IMG/VR virus record: IMGVR_UViG_3300013285_000055
Location: 1-29,108 of that record
DNA from: a virus
Length of the DNA: 29,108 nucleotides
Strand: one strand, 5' to 3'
In this document: positions 20,713 to 27,439 of the stretch, one piece after another
How the letters are laid out: the number at the start of each line of letters is the position of its first letter
How positions within the stretch are numbered: position 1 is the stretch's first letter
Made by a program: the position numbers and the translations under genes
The notes under the pieces: generated by a model
Database searches by the model: none
Seen by the model: only the letters and a program-made list of their open reading frames with translations
What the model was told of the DNA's origin: nothing

Positions 20713-22398
20713 ATGTCACAAAAACAAGAAAGCCTTAGTGCAGAATTACGCAAAATCCTTAGCAGGGGCGGCCGCCCTGTTATCAATAAGTCTAGCAACG
20801 GTAAGGTAGTTCCTGTACCGGAAGAAGCAGAAGTATTTGAAATCGACTTTACTAAAGATGGCGAAAGCTATGGTAAAGTCTATGTCTCAGTTGATGGTCT
20901 GCACCAGCTTATTGTATATTTTGATGAAAAAGTATCAAACAGTCCCAAGAATGGTTCGGCAGATAGTGAATCATGGGAACAACTAGTTAGAACTCTAAAG
21001 AGATTTGCGACTATGAAACAACTCAGTTTCAAACTAACCGACCTAGATAATTTGGAAAACGATATGGCAAAAAGAGAACACACTAAGCGTCAAGAGTCAG
21101 TATATGAAGGCTATCATGCTCAAGGCAAGAAAGCTAGCTACAATGATAATATTCCTGAATGCAAGATGATTATAAAGCACAGTCGTAATATCGAAGAAGG
21201 TGAACAGCGTTATCGCAACATCGCACAGATTTTCATTGAAAATACACTAGGTGAGCGTTTTCTAGCACCAACTACTAAGCCAGGCTTAGCTCGTGTATAT
21301 GCAAGACACATTGCTGAAGGCGGAAAAGCCAATGATGACCGTTGGAATCATATCAACGGTCTATGCGAAGAATATCAAAAAATGGCAGGATTCGTGCGTG
21401 CTACTCGCAATGGTCAGTTCAATGAATCAGCACAACAGTTAGTTGCTGAAGGTGTTAATCACTATCAGAAACTACGTGAGTGCTTGGGCAAAATGTCCGG
21501 TAAGCGTGGCTACAATGCGTACTTTGAAAGCTACACTCCTTCATTGATGGAAGACGAAGAAAGTGTTGACTTGAGTGAAATGTTTATGTCTAGTAGCTTA
21601 GATCCTCGCATTGAAGGTGTAATGACAATACTAAGCAAGTTGAGCAAGAATATCACTGAAACTACTGATATGGCAGAAACAGTTGCGCTAGAAGAATGGG
21701 CAGACAATATCATTGGTGAATGTCCTGAGACAGCTCCGGCAAAAGCTAAACCATCGGACAAAGAAGTTGCAAAGCGTATGCATGCCATTCTCAGTAAAGG
21801 TAAAACAACTGACGAAGGTATGGCTGGAGCAGCATTAGGTGGTGTGGCAGGCGCCGCATTAACTAAGACTCCGGGCGGAGCTATGTCTGGTGCAAGTATG
21901 GGTAGTGAAATCGAAGATAAAATGATGTCAGAAGAACCTGCTATTAAAAGCAGCAAACCTGCTAACAAAGAAGTTGCAAAGCGTATGCATAGCATTCTAA
22001 GCAAAAGCATAGACAAGAGCAACATGGCAAGAATTAAAACTCAGCAAGATATTGGTAGCCGAGTTACTGCCATTGGCGCCGGTAAAATAGCAGAGCAAGG
22101 CTCGTCAGAGACTAAATCAATGCCAAAAGATCCGAATGCTCCAAAGTTAGTTCAGGACCGTAAGACTGGTAAGTGGTACGATCCGAATAAAGAGTTCGAG
22201 AAGACAATGAACAAACCAGAAGTACAAGCGCAAATGAAGCGTATGAAGAATATGGAAGAGGACATTGGACCAGAGCAAAAAGCAGCAGGACAGTTCAGTC
22301 CGAAAGATGCATATGCTAAACCAGGTAGCTTAGTTGGCACAAACGAAAGTGTTGACCCGTTAGATCGTATCAAAGAGATAATGAATCATCGTAGATAA
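20713..22398 (+). CDS. Large late protein with glycine zipper and duplicated motif (561 aa)
   Basis: No family recognised. Residues 1-115 look like an alpha/beta domain (FEIDFTKDGESYGKVYVSVDGLHQLIVYFDE); 120-345 are mostly helical, with SVYEGYHAQGKKASYNDNIP and FIENTLGERFLAP; the rest is low-complexity and flexible. Two copies of KEVAKRMHxILSK lie around residues 350-362 and 419-431. Between them MAGAALGGVAGAALTKTPGG is a Gly/Ala zipper that could enter a membrane. The C-terminus has DPNAPKLVQDRKTGKWYDPNKEF and ends DRIKEIMNHRR. The late promoter motif and place directly after terminase suggest a virion or head-assembly protein. It could be an injected or scaffold protein, but that is a guess. 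Confidence 0.82.
   Translation: MSQKQESLSAELRKILSRGGRPVINKSSNGKVVPVPEEAEVFEIDFTKDGESYGKVYVSVDGLHQLIVYFDEKVSNSPKNGSADSESWEQLVRTLKRFATMKQLSFKLTDLDNLENDMAKREHTKRQESVYEGYHAQGKKASYNDNIPECKMIIKHSRNIEEGEQRYRNIAQIFIENTLGERFLAPTTKPGLARVYARHIAEGGKANDDRWNHINGLCEEYQKMAGFVRATRNGQFNESAQQLVAEGVNHYQKLRECLGKMSGKRGYNAYFESYTPSLMEDEESVDLSEMFMSSSLDPRIEGVMTILSKLSKNITETTDMAETVALEEWADNIIGECPETAPAKAKPSDKEVAKRMHAILSKGKTTDEGMAGAALGGVAGAALTKTPGGAMSGASMGSEIEDKMMSEEPAIKSSKPANKEVAKRMHSILSKSIDKSNMARIKTQQDIGSRVTAIGAGKIAEQGSSETKSMPKDPNAPKLVQDRKTGKWYDPNKEFEKTMNKPEVQAQMKRMKNMEEDIGPEQKAAGQFSPKDAYAKPGSLVGTNESVDPLDRIKEIMNHRR
21759..21783 (+). repeat. Direct repeat copy 1 in the 561-aa protein gene
   Basis: Twenty-five bases identical to 21966-21990, encoding KEVAKRMH, with similarity continuing downstream (ILSK). 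Exact identity at the DNA level indicates a recent duplication or strong constraint. Confidence 0.8.
21966..21990 (+). repeat. Direct repeat copy 2 in the 561-aa protein gene
   Basis: Second copy of the repeat at 21759-21783, 207 bases downstream and in the same reading frame. Confidence 0.8.
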
Positions 22399-22411
22399 CG
22401 GGTTAAAAAAT

Positions 22412-22428
22412 CTCACTTAAAAGGTGAG
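22412..22428. terminator. Small hairpin after the 561-aa protein gene
   Basis: CTCACTT (22412-22418) and AGGTGAG (22422-22428) pair over seven positions with one G-T. On the + strand only GTTTG follows; on the minus strand the hairpin is followed by ATTTTTT. A weak + terminator is possible. Confidence 0.35.
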
Positions 22429-22465
22429 GTTTGCCACATCTGGCATAAATGGACTAAATAAAAGT

Positions 22466-22495
22466 GTAGTTCACGGAGGTCGAAATCCCAACTAC
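22466..22495 (+). other. Stem-loop upstream of the HNH endonuclease gene
   Basis: GTAGTT (22466-22471) pairs with AACTAC (22490-22495), and GGA with TCC inside. It contains GGAGG but no usable start codon near it, and the real ribosome binding site (AAGGAG near 22508) lies after it. It may be a processing or regulatory hairpin. I do not see a tRNA or a group I intron core. Confidence 0.35.
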
Positions 22496-22521
22496 TCTAA
22501 CGCTTATAAGGAGCAATCAGC

Positions 22522-23184
22522 ATGTGTATTTATTGCGGCACCACGCACTATAGAGCAATCTATGAAAATCATCACGGTAGTATACCAGTAGAAGAAAACG
22601 GTAGAACTTATCACATCCATCATATAGATGGGGACCATTCAAATAATCATCCCGACAATCTAAAAGCAGTAACCATACAAGAACACTATGATGTTCATTA
22701 TTCACAGGGTGATTGGTTGGCGTGTCATAGACTAGCTGCTATATTAAAATATACACCGGGTGAAGTATCAGAACTAGCTAAGAAAAATGTCAGAGAACAA
22801 ATTAAAAACGGAAGGCATCCGTGGCAAGGTGGGGAGCATCAGCGAAAGTTAGCAAAAAAACTAATAGAAAACGGAACTCATAAGTTCTTAGACGGTGAGT
22901 GGAAAACAAAAAATAATTTAATAAGAGTGAACGATGGGTCTCATAATTTTCTTGGTTCAGAAAACAATAAAAGATTACTAGAACAAGGTAAACATGTATC
23001 ACAAAACAAAGAATTTCAAAAGCAGTTTTCAATAACTCAGCGAGAAAATATGCTAAAACGGTTAGAAGCCGAACATTGGGAATGTACTGAGTGTGGTAAG
23101 CAAGGTAAAGGTAAAACTAACTACCCTAGACATATAGGTAGTAAGGCATGTGAGAACGCCCGTAAAAAGAATAATTTTACCTAA
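22522..23184 (+). CDS. HNH homing endonuclease (free-standing, 220 aa)
   Basis: CIYCGTTHY at the N-terminus is half of a zinc-binding unit; YENHHGSIPVEENGRTYHIHHIDGDHSNNHPDNLKAVT (about residues 14-51) is a full HNH domain with the HHIDGxHxNNxPxNL signature. QEHYDVHYSQGDW follows, as in T4-like phage relatives. Residues about 90-180 have NGxH-x-F/W repeats (NGRHPWQGG, NGTHKFLDG, DGSHNFLGS), probable DNA-recognition repeats, and the end has a CxxC zinc finger-like WECTECGKQGK with later H and C. AAGGAG precedes the ATG. The gene stands between complete genes with no sign of an intron. Confidence 0.93.
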   Translation: MCIYCGTTHYRAIYENHHGSIPVEENGRTYHIHHIDGDHSNNHPDNLKAVTIQEHYDVHYSQGDWLACHRLAAILKYTPGEVSELAKKNVREQIKNGRHPWQGGEHQRKLAKKLIENGTHKFLDGEWKTKNNLIRVNDGSHNFLGSENNKRLLEQGKHVSQNKEFQKQFSITQRENMLKRLEAEHWECTECGKQGKGKTNYPRHIGSKACENARKKNNFT

Positions 23185-23189
23185 ATAGG

Positions 23190-23197
23190 CATAAATA
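23190..23197 (+). promoter_or_regulatory. Late-type motif CATAAATA upstream of the gp32 promoter
   Basis: Matches the motif used before late genes and lies three bases before the -35 of the early-type promoter. It may give late expression of gp32, as in T4 where gene 32 is made throughout infection. Confidence 0.4.
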
Positions 23198-23199
23198 TA

Positions 23200-23228
23200 T
23201 TGACGGAGAGGTTATTATTCGCTATAAT
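23200..23228 (+). promoter_or_regulatory. Sigma-70-type promoter of the gp32 gene
   Basis: TTGACG at 23200-23205, 17-bp spacer, TATAAT at 23223-23228. Predicted start near 23235, leaving a leader of about 74 bases. Confidence 0.75.
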
Positions 23229-23241
23229 AGCTTCTGTGTTA

Positions 23242-23281
23242 GTCACTCGTGGTGAGTGGCGAATATTAAACTAGAGACCAT
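23242..23281 (+). promoter_or_regulatory. Possible autoregulatory pseudoknot in the gp32 leader
   Basis: GTCACTC (23242-23248) pairs with GAGTGGC (23254-23260, one G-T). Its loop GTGGT can pair with ACCAT (23277-23281), making an H-type pseudoknot. After it comes an AT-rich, weakly structured stretch with the ribosome binding site AAAGGAA. T4 gp32 represses its own mRNA by binding a leader pseudoknot plus an unstructured AT-rich region, so the layout matches. Confidence 0.45.
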
Positions 23282-23308
23282 CTCAATTTTATTAAAGGAA
23301 AATATATT

Positions 23309-24325
23309 ATGGCCAGCCTAAGCGAAATCCGCGCTCGTATTGCAGCGCAAGAAAACAAATCAAATACTGGTTCTACTCAGCAATCAGACAACTCAGTTTA
23401 CCCCCACTGGAATATGGATGAAGGCACAACAGCCTCTCTACGTATCCTACCTGATGGTAATGCAAGCAACACCTTCTTCTGGGTTGAAAAACAAATCATC
23501 AAATTGCCATTCAATGGTGTGAAGGGCGAGCCAAACATGAAGCAAGTTATCGTTCAGATTCCTTGTGTTGAAATGTACAACGATGGTTCAGTCTGTCCTA
23601 TCTTGGCAGAAGTTCGTCCTTGGTACAAGGATGAGTCATTGAAAGAAATGGCTAACAAGTATTGGAAGAAGCGTTCGTACTTGTTTCAAGGTTTTGTTCG
23701 TCAAAACCCAATCGGTGAAGACAAGCAACCTGCGAATCCAATTCGTCGTTTCGTTATCTCCCCACAAATCTTCACTGTTATCAAGTCTAGCCTGATGGAT
23801 CCAGAGATGGAAGAATTGCCAACTGACTACATGCGTGGTCTTGACTTTAACGTTAAGAAGACTACAAAAGGTGGTTATGCTGACTACTCAACTTCAACCT
23901 GGGCTCGTAAAGAATCAGCGTTGACAGAGCTAGAAGCATCCGCAATTGAAAGTTTCGGATTGCACAACCTCTCTGACTTCTTGCCTAAGAAGCCGGGCGA
24001 AGCTGAACTACGTGTAATGAAAGAAATGTTTGAAGCATCAGTTGATGGTCAACCATTCGACAATGCACGTTGGGGTAACTACTATCGTCCGTATGGTCTA
24101 GAAGCACCATCAGGTGGAGCACCAGTTCAATCGGCAGCACCGTCTGTAGCTGCACCTGTTTCATCTCCAGCCGCAGTTGCAGAGTCTGCACCGTGGGATG
24201 AAGATGTTAACAAAGCAGAAGCATCTTTTTCTGCTCCGATTGAAATTCCAAAGTCAGCTCCTAGTAGCGACAAAGCACAAGACATTCTAGCAATGATTCG
24301 TGCTCGTCAAAACAAGCCTGCTTAA
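23309..24325 (+). CDS. gp32: gp32-like single-stranded DNA-binding protein
   Basis: Coats single-stranded DNA in replication, recombination and repair. The N-terminal MASLSEIRARIAAQENK is the basic helical B-domain that gives cooperative binding. The core (about 30-240) has the T4-like features YPHWNMDEGTTASLRILPDG, WVEKQIIKLPF, RPWYKDE and YWKKRSYLFQGFVRQNP. Cys residues in IPCVEMYNDGSVCP may serve the zinc site of the family, though the T4 H-C-C-C pattern is not plain. Residues 265-325 are a flexible Ala/Pro/Ser linker with acidic SAPWDEDVNKAE. At 338 residues it is slightly longer than T4 gp32 (301). It sits with uvsX and uvsY, its partners in recombination. Confidence 0.9.
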   Translation: MASLSEIRARIAAQENKSNTGSTQQSDNSVYPHWNMDEGTTASLRILPDGNASNTFFWVEKQIIKLPFNGVKGEPNMKQVIVQIPCVEMYNDGSVCPILAEVRPWYKDESLKEMANKYWKKRSYLFQGFVRQNPIGEDKQPANPIRRFVISPQIFTVIKSSLMDPEMEELPTDYMRGLDFNVKKTTKGGYADYSTSTWARKESALTELEASAIESFGLHNLSDFLPKKPGEAELRVMKEMFEASVDGQPFDNARWGNYYRPYGLEAPSGGAPVQSAAPSVAAPVSSPAAVAESAPWDEDVNKAEASFSAPIEIPKSAPSSDKAQDILAMIRARQNKPA

Positions 24326-24332
24326 TATTAAC

Positions 24333-24352
24333 GGGAGAGATTAATCTCTCCC
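24333..24352. terminator. Palindromic hairpin after the gp32 gene
   Basis: GGGAGAGATT / AATCTCTCCC is a perfect 20-bp palindrome. It is followed by TATTAAGG with no T run, so it may attenuate or protect the mRNA 3' end. The ribosome binding site of the next gene begins just after it. Confidence 0.55.
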
Positions 24353-24368
24353 TATTAAGGAGATTCAC

Positions 24369-24605
24369 ATGACACTACCTGACGAAAGATACCGTGCTAT
24401 CAAGCAAGGTAAAAAGTTATTGGAAGAACTATGTGACCCTGGTAAAACACCCAGGGTTCCTAGCGTAGTTCGTGACCGAGCAAGGGCAGCATTACGTCAT
24501 TACCCAAATGATTACGAACTAGATGCAATGGCTGAACACAGTCCTGACCTGCTTGACAAAAAACCGTATAGTATTTACAATACACGGAACACAACTGTAA
24601 AATGA
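24369..24605 (+). CDS. BPSL0761-like small protein (78 aa)
   Basis: AAGGAG is seven bases before the ATG. MTLPDERYRAIKQGKKLLEEL, the VPSVVRDRARAALRHYPNDYE block and the helix pair match the BPSL0761 family of small proteins, found mostly in betaproteobacteria such as Burkholderia. Function of the family is unknown. The C-terminal 25 residues extend beyond the usual length. It suggests gene exchange with a betaproteobacterial host. It lies between gp32 and uvsX. Confidence 0.72.
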   Translation: MTLPDERYRAIKQGKKLLEELCDPGKTPRVPSVVRDRARAALRHYPNDYELDAMAEHSPDLLDKKPYSIYNTRNTTVK

Positions 24606-24618
24606 AAGAGAGAATATA

Positions 24619-25710
24619 ATGGCAAAGCCCTTTGACATTTCGAAATTTAGAAAAGAGATTACTAAGTCTATTGAAGGCTTGAGTATAGGATATAACGACC
24701 CGACTGACTGGGTCAGTACAGGAAATTATGGACTCAACTATCTTATTAGTGGTGATTTTAACAAAGGTGTTCCTCTTGGTAAAGTCACTGTATTCGCTGG
24801 AGAATCTGGTTCTGGCAAGTCTTTCATTTGCTCAGGCAACTTGGTCCGACATGCGCAGCAACAAGGCATTTACGTTGTTCTAGTTGATAGCGAGAATGCA
24901 TTAGATGAAAAGTGGTTGCATGATTTGGGTGTTGACACAAGCGAAACTAAGTTACTCAAACTTAACATGGCAATGATTGATGACGTGGCAAAGACTATCA
25001 GTGAGTTTATGAAGGCTTATAAAGTAATGCCTGAAACTGACAAGCCGAAAGTCTTGTTTGTCATTGACTCATTGGGTATGCTATTGACTCCAACTGACGT
25101 TAATCAGTTTGAAGATGGTAACATGAAAGGTGACATGGGCCGTAAGCCTAAAGCACTAACTAGTCTTGTTCGCAACTGTGTTAACATGTTCGGTAGCCAC
25201 AACGTCGGCCTAGTTGCAACTAATCACACATACGCAAGTCAAGATATGTTTGATCCAGATGACAAAATCTCTGGTGGTCAAGGATTCGTTTACGCAAGTT
25301 CTATCGTAGTTGCTATGAAGAAATTGAAGTTGAAAGAAGACGAAGATGGTAACAAGGTTGCAGAAGTAAACGGCATTCGTGCTGCTTGCAAGATTATGAA
25401 AACTCGTTACGCTAAACCTTTTGAATCTATTCAAGTTAAGATTCCTTATGAAACAGGCATGAGTCCTTACAGTGGTTTAACTGATATGCTTGAGAAATCA
25501 GGAGCATTGAAGAAAGAAGGTAATAGCTTGGTCTATGTAACTGAGCACGGTGAGATTCTCAAATCATTCCGTAAGGGTTGGGAAGCTAACAAAGATGGTT
25601 GCTTGGACAAAGTTATGTTAGAGTACACTGGAAAAACTAAAAGCGTGGTCGGCGCTGCAAAAGCAGATGCTGAAACAGAAGATGAATCAGAAGTCGAGGC
25701 AGCAGAATGA
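24619..25710 (+). CDS. uvsX: UvsX recombinase (RecA family)
   Basis: Strand exchange in T4-type recombination-dependent replication. Walker A GESGSGKS is at residues 61-68; VVLVDSENALDEKW, LFVIDSLGMLLTP (Walker B) and GLVATNHTYASQDMFDP match UvsX/RecA DNA-binding loops and the polymer interface. KISGGQGFVYASS is the region of loop L2. The acidic tail (AETEDESEVEAAE) fits RecA-family C-termini. The 363-residue length is close to T4 UvsX (391). It overlaps by ATGA the small gene before uvsY, a conserved T4-like order. No intein is inserted here. Confidence 0.95.
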   Translation: MAKPFDISKFRKEITKSIEGLSIGYNDPTDWVSTGNYGLNYLISGDFNKGVPLGKVTVFAGESGSGKSFICSGNLVRHAQQQGIYVVLVDSENALDEKWLHDLGVDTSETKLLKLNMAMIDDVAKTISEFMKAYKVMPETDKPKVLFVIDSLGMLLTPTDVNQFEDGNMKGDMGRKPKALTSLVRNCVNMFGSHNVGLVATNHTYASQDMFDPDDKISGGQGFVYASSIVVAMKKLKLKEDEDGNKVAEVNGIRAACKIMKTRYAKPFESIQVKIPYETGMSPYSGLTDMLEKSGALKKEGNSLVYVTEHGEILKSFRKGWEANKDGCLDKVMLEYTGKTKSVVGAAKADAETEDESEVEAAE

Positions 25711-25952
25711 AGTTAGACTTGATTACGGATGTATGGGAAGTGCTACGTGAACATATCGATATGAATGATCGCCCTGATGCTGCTGATACTTTAGTAAATT
25801 TCTTGATGGACAACAACTACGAAGTTGATGATATCAAGGATGCATTCAAGGATAAAGATATCACTAAGGCTCTGAAAGGTTATGCTGAACAGCATTTCCA
25901 AGAAGAAGAATATGAAGAATACGACGAAGACGAAGACGAAAGTTACGATTAA
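25707..25952 (+). CDS. Small acidic protein between uvsX and uvsY (81 aa)
   Basis: Begins MKLDLITDVWEVLREHIDMN and contains RPDAADTLVNFLMDNNYEVDDIKDAFKDKDI, then an extremely acidic tail (QEEEYEEYDEDEDESYD). It is coupled to uvsX by ATGA and abuts uvsY with no gap. I recall equivalents beside uvsY in T4-like cyanophages, without known function. The tail resembles those of single-strand binding protein partners, which is suggestive only. Confidence 0.78.
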   Translation: MKLDLITDVWEVLREHIDMNDRPDAADTLVNFLMDNNYEVDDIKDAFKDKDITKALKGYAEQHFQEEEYEEYDEDEDESYD

Positions 25953-26417
25953 ATGTCAAGCAATTGGTATACAAGAGTAAGTTCAGACTTATCAAAGATA
26001 CCTGATTTCCTAGCACACTATGAAGCAGAGCTAGTCTCTGCAAAAAGTGATGTTAGGATTTATGGTAACGTAGAGAAGAATATCTCTGCGTTACCTGGCG
26101 TCACTGAACATCGCTTTAACCAGCTTCAAGAAATTGAAGCTGTGTTGAACTACCTAAATATTCAATTACGGAAGGTTCGCCGCAAACACTTTCAGAAGTA
26201 TCTTGAAGCATATAATCGGGTGTTGACCAGCCGTGATGCTGAAAAATATGTCGACGGTGAAGACGAAGTGATCGACTTCGAAACTATCATCAATGAAGTG
26301 GCCCTTATCCGAAACAAATGGTTAGGAACCATGAAGGGTTTGGATTCCAAGAACTTCATGCTCGGGCACATTGTTCGCTTGCGCACTAGCGGAATGGAAG
26401 ACGTTACCGTTAGTTAA
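25953..26417 (+). CDS. uvsY: UvsY recombination mediator
   Basis: Loads UvsX onto gp32-covered single-stranded DNA. The signature region is clear: RFNQLQEIEAVLNYLNIQLRKVRRKHFQKYLEAYNR, then RDAEKYVDGEDEVIDFETIINEVALIRNKWLGTMKGLD, which matches the family closely. The 154 residues compare with 137 in T4. The start ATG touches the stop of the upstream gene (TAAATG), so it is probably translated by reinitiation. A composite terminator and promoter follows directly. Confidence 0.93.
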   Translation: MSSNWYTRVSSDLSKIPDFLAHYEAELVSAKSDVRIYGNVEKNISALPGVTEHRFNQLQEIEAVLNYLNIQLRKVRRKHFQKYLEAYNRVLTSRDAEKYVDGEDEVIDFETIINEVALIRNKWLGTMKGLDSKNFMLGHIVRLRTSGMEDVTVS

Positions 26418-26420
26418 GGT

Positions 26421-26450
26421 AAACCTCATGTTGACAACAGCATGAGGTTT
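26421..26450 (+). terminator. Hairpin after uvsY with a promoter -35 in its loop
   Basis: AAACCTCATG (26421-26430) and CATGAGGTTT (26441-26450) are a perfect 10-bp inverted repeat, followed by TGTTAT after the TTT. The loop TTGACAACAG contains the -35 of the next promoter. Confidence 0.75.
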
Positions 26451-26459
26451 TGTTATAAT
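26431..26459 (+). promoter_or_regulatory. Extended -10 promoter overlapping the uvsY terminator
   Basis: TTGACA at 26431-26436, 17-bp spacer made by the terminator 3' arm, TGT before TATAAT at 26454-26459. Predicted start near 26466, 14 bases before the ATG at 26480. Confidence 0.8.
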
Positions 26460-26479
26460 TCATCAACTACTATATTTCA

Positions 26480-27245
26480 TATGCCTACTTATACCACACA
26501 TCCAACAGTGACGCTCGGATCATTCAGTAACAACATATCACTCAATTCCTCGCATAGCATCGACCTATTTAATTTAACAAATCTCAACTTACATCCTGCT
26601 GTTAAGAAGTACGAAGTCTACGAAGCTCCGTCTGATATTTTAGCACTAAGCGTGGCATGGAAACGAATGCGTGAAGCAGGAACATCGGCTGGTAGAATCG
26701 GCAGTCTTCTTGACAAAGACTTGCACCAAGAACTTTCAAGTGATGACCATCAACGTGCTAGTGAGATTCGTGACCACTATAGTAAAAAAATGATGATGAT
26801 GAAACTCAAGGGTGAAAGATTATCTGCCTACCGCGAAGACCTGAACTCTTTCATTCATAGTGATGGTAAGCAATTCCGTGAGAACATGTTGGGATTAGCA
26901 TATCACTTGCCGGCATTTTATGAATACGATAGTCAGCTTGACGAAATTCGATTGAACGTTGTCTCAACTAAAGTCCCTGCAAAAGCATTGCGCGATTGCA
27001 GAACTTTTAAGCCATTAAAGAGAATTGTATTCAAGAACAAACGAACGGCTAACGTCCAGTACTGGATGAAAGATAGTGAAACTGATACTGCTGCCATGAT
27101 TCAGATTGAGGCAAAGAATCCACTTGAGCACTTGTGGAATCGTGTCTTTGCAACAGCCGATACCCTTGTTGTATCCGGAAATTTCAATCTAAAAATCCAT
27201 GATAATTTTGAATACGTAACTATCAATAAATGGAATTTAGCCTAA
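26480..27245 (+). CDS. Phage protein of unknown function (254 aa)
   Basis: The start at 26480 (MPTYTTHPTVTLGSFSNN) is chosen because an earlier ATG at 26442 lies within the promoter and could not be on its transcript. There is no clear Shine-Dalgarno sequence. The N-terminal 50 residues are Ser/Asn/Thr-rich; residues 55-160 are helical with many basic residues (SVAWKRMREAGTSAGRIGSLL and HYSKKMMMMKLKGERLSAYRED); the last 90 are beta-rich. From memory related sequences occur in environmental T4-like phages near uvsY. No catalytic motif is apparent. Confidence 0.75.
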
Positions 27246-27247
27246 AT

Positions 27248-27276
27248 TTGACAATAAATGGGCGTTGTGTTATACT
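27248..27276 (+). promoter_or_regulatory. Early-type promoter abutting the tiny gene at 27283
   Basis: TTGACA at 27248-27253 followed by ATAAAT, 17-bp spacer, TGT before TATACT at 27271-27276. The ATG begins at 27283, seven bases after the -10, so the transcript should begin at or next to the start codon. Confidence 0.85.
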
Positions 27277-27282
27277 TACAGC

Positions 27283-27378
27283 ATGAAATTAATTACAGAA
27301 CTACTTCAAGCGATCCTCATCACCTTGCTGATGTTTGGTCCTTTCTTCTATTACATGTTGTTCACTATGAAGCCATAA
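27283..27378 (+). CDS. Tiny membrane protein from a likely leaderless mRNA (31 aa)
   Basis: MKLITELLQAILITLLMFGP is amphipathic then hydrophobic, continuing FFYYMLFTMKP; a single membrane span is likely. It fills the whole space between two promoters: its ATG is at the predicted start of the first and its stop is immediately before the -35 of the second. The tight fit with the promoter supports it being a real gene, despite its size. No Shine-Dalgarno sequence. Confidence 0.55.
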   Translation: MKLITELLQAILITLLMFGPFFYYMLFTMKP

Positions 27379-27408
27379 TTTGACATTAAATGGTTTCGGG
27401 TATATAAT
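27379..27408 (+). promoter_or_regulatory. Early-type promoter of the AAA ATPase gene
   Basis: TTGACA at 27379-27384 followed by TTAAAT, then TATATAAT; the best -10 is TATAAT at 27403-27408 with an 18-bp spacer. AAAGGAA precedes the ATG at 27440. Confidence 0.75.
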
Positions 27409-27439
27409 AGAGTCTTATTCAGTCAAGTAAAGGAAACAC

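Noticed and set aside
22399-22521. An intron or tRNA-like element holding the HNH gene
   Set aside because: The hairpins are short, flanking genes are complete and no conserved intron core or T-arm was found.
26442-26479. A start codon at 26442 for the 254-aa protein
   Set aside because: It is in the promoter spacer and would not be on the transcript starting near 26466.
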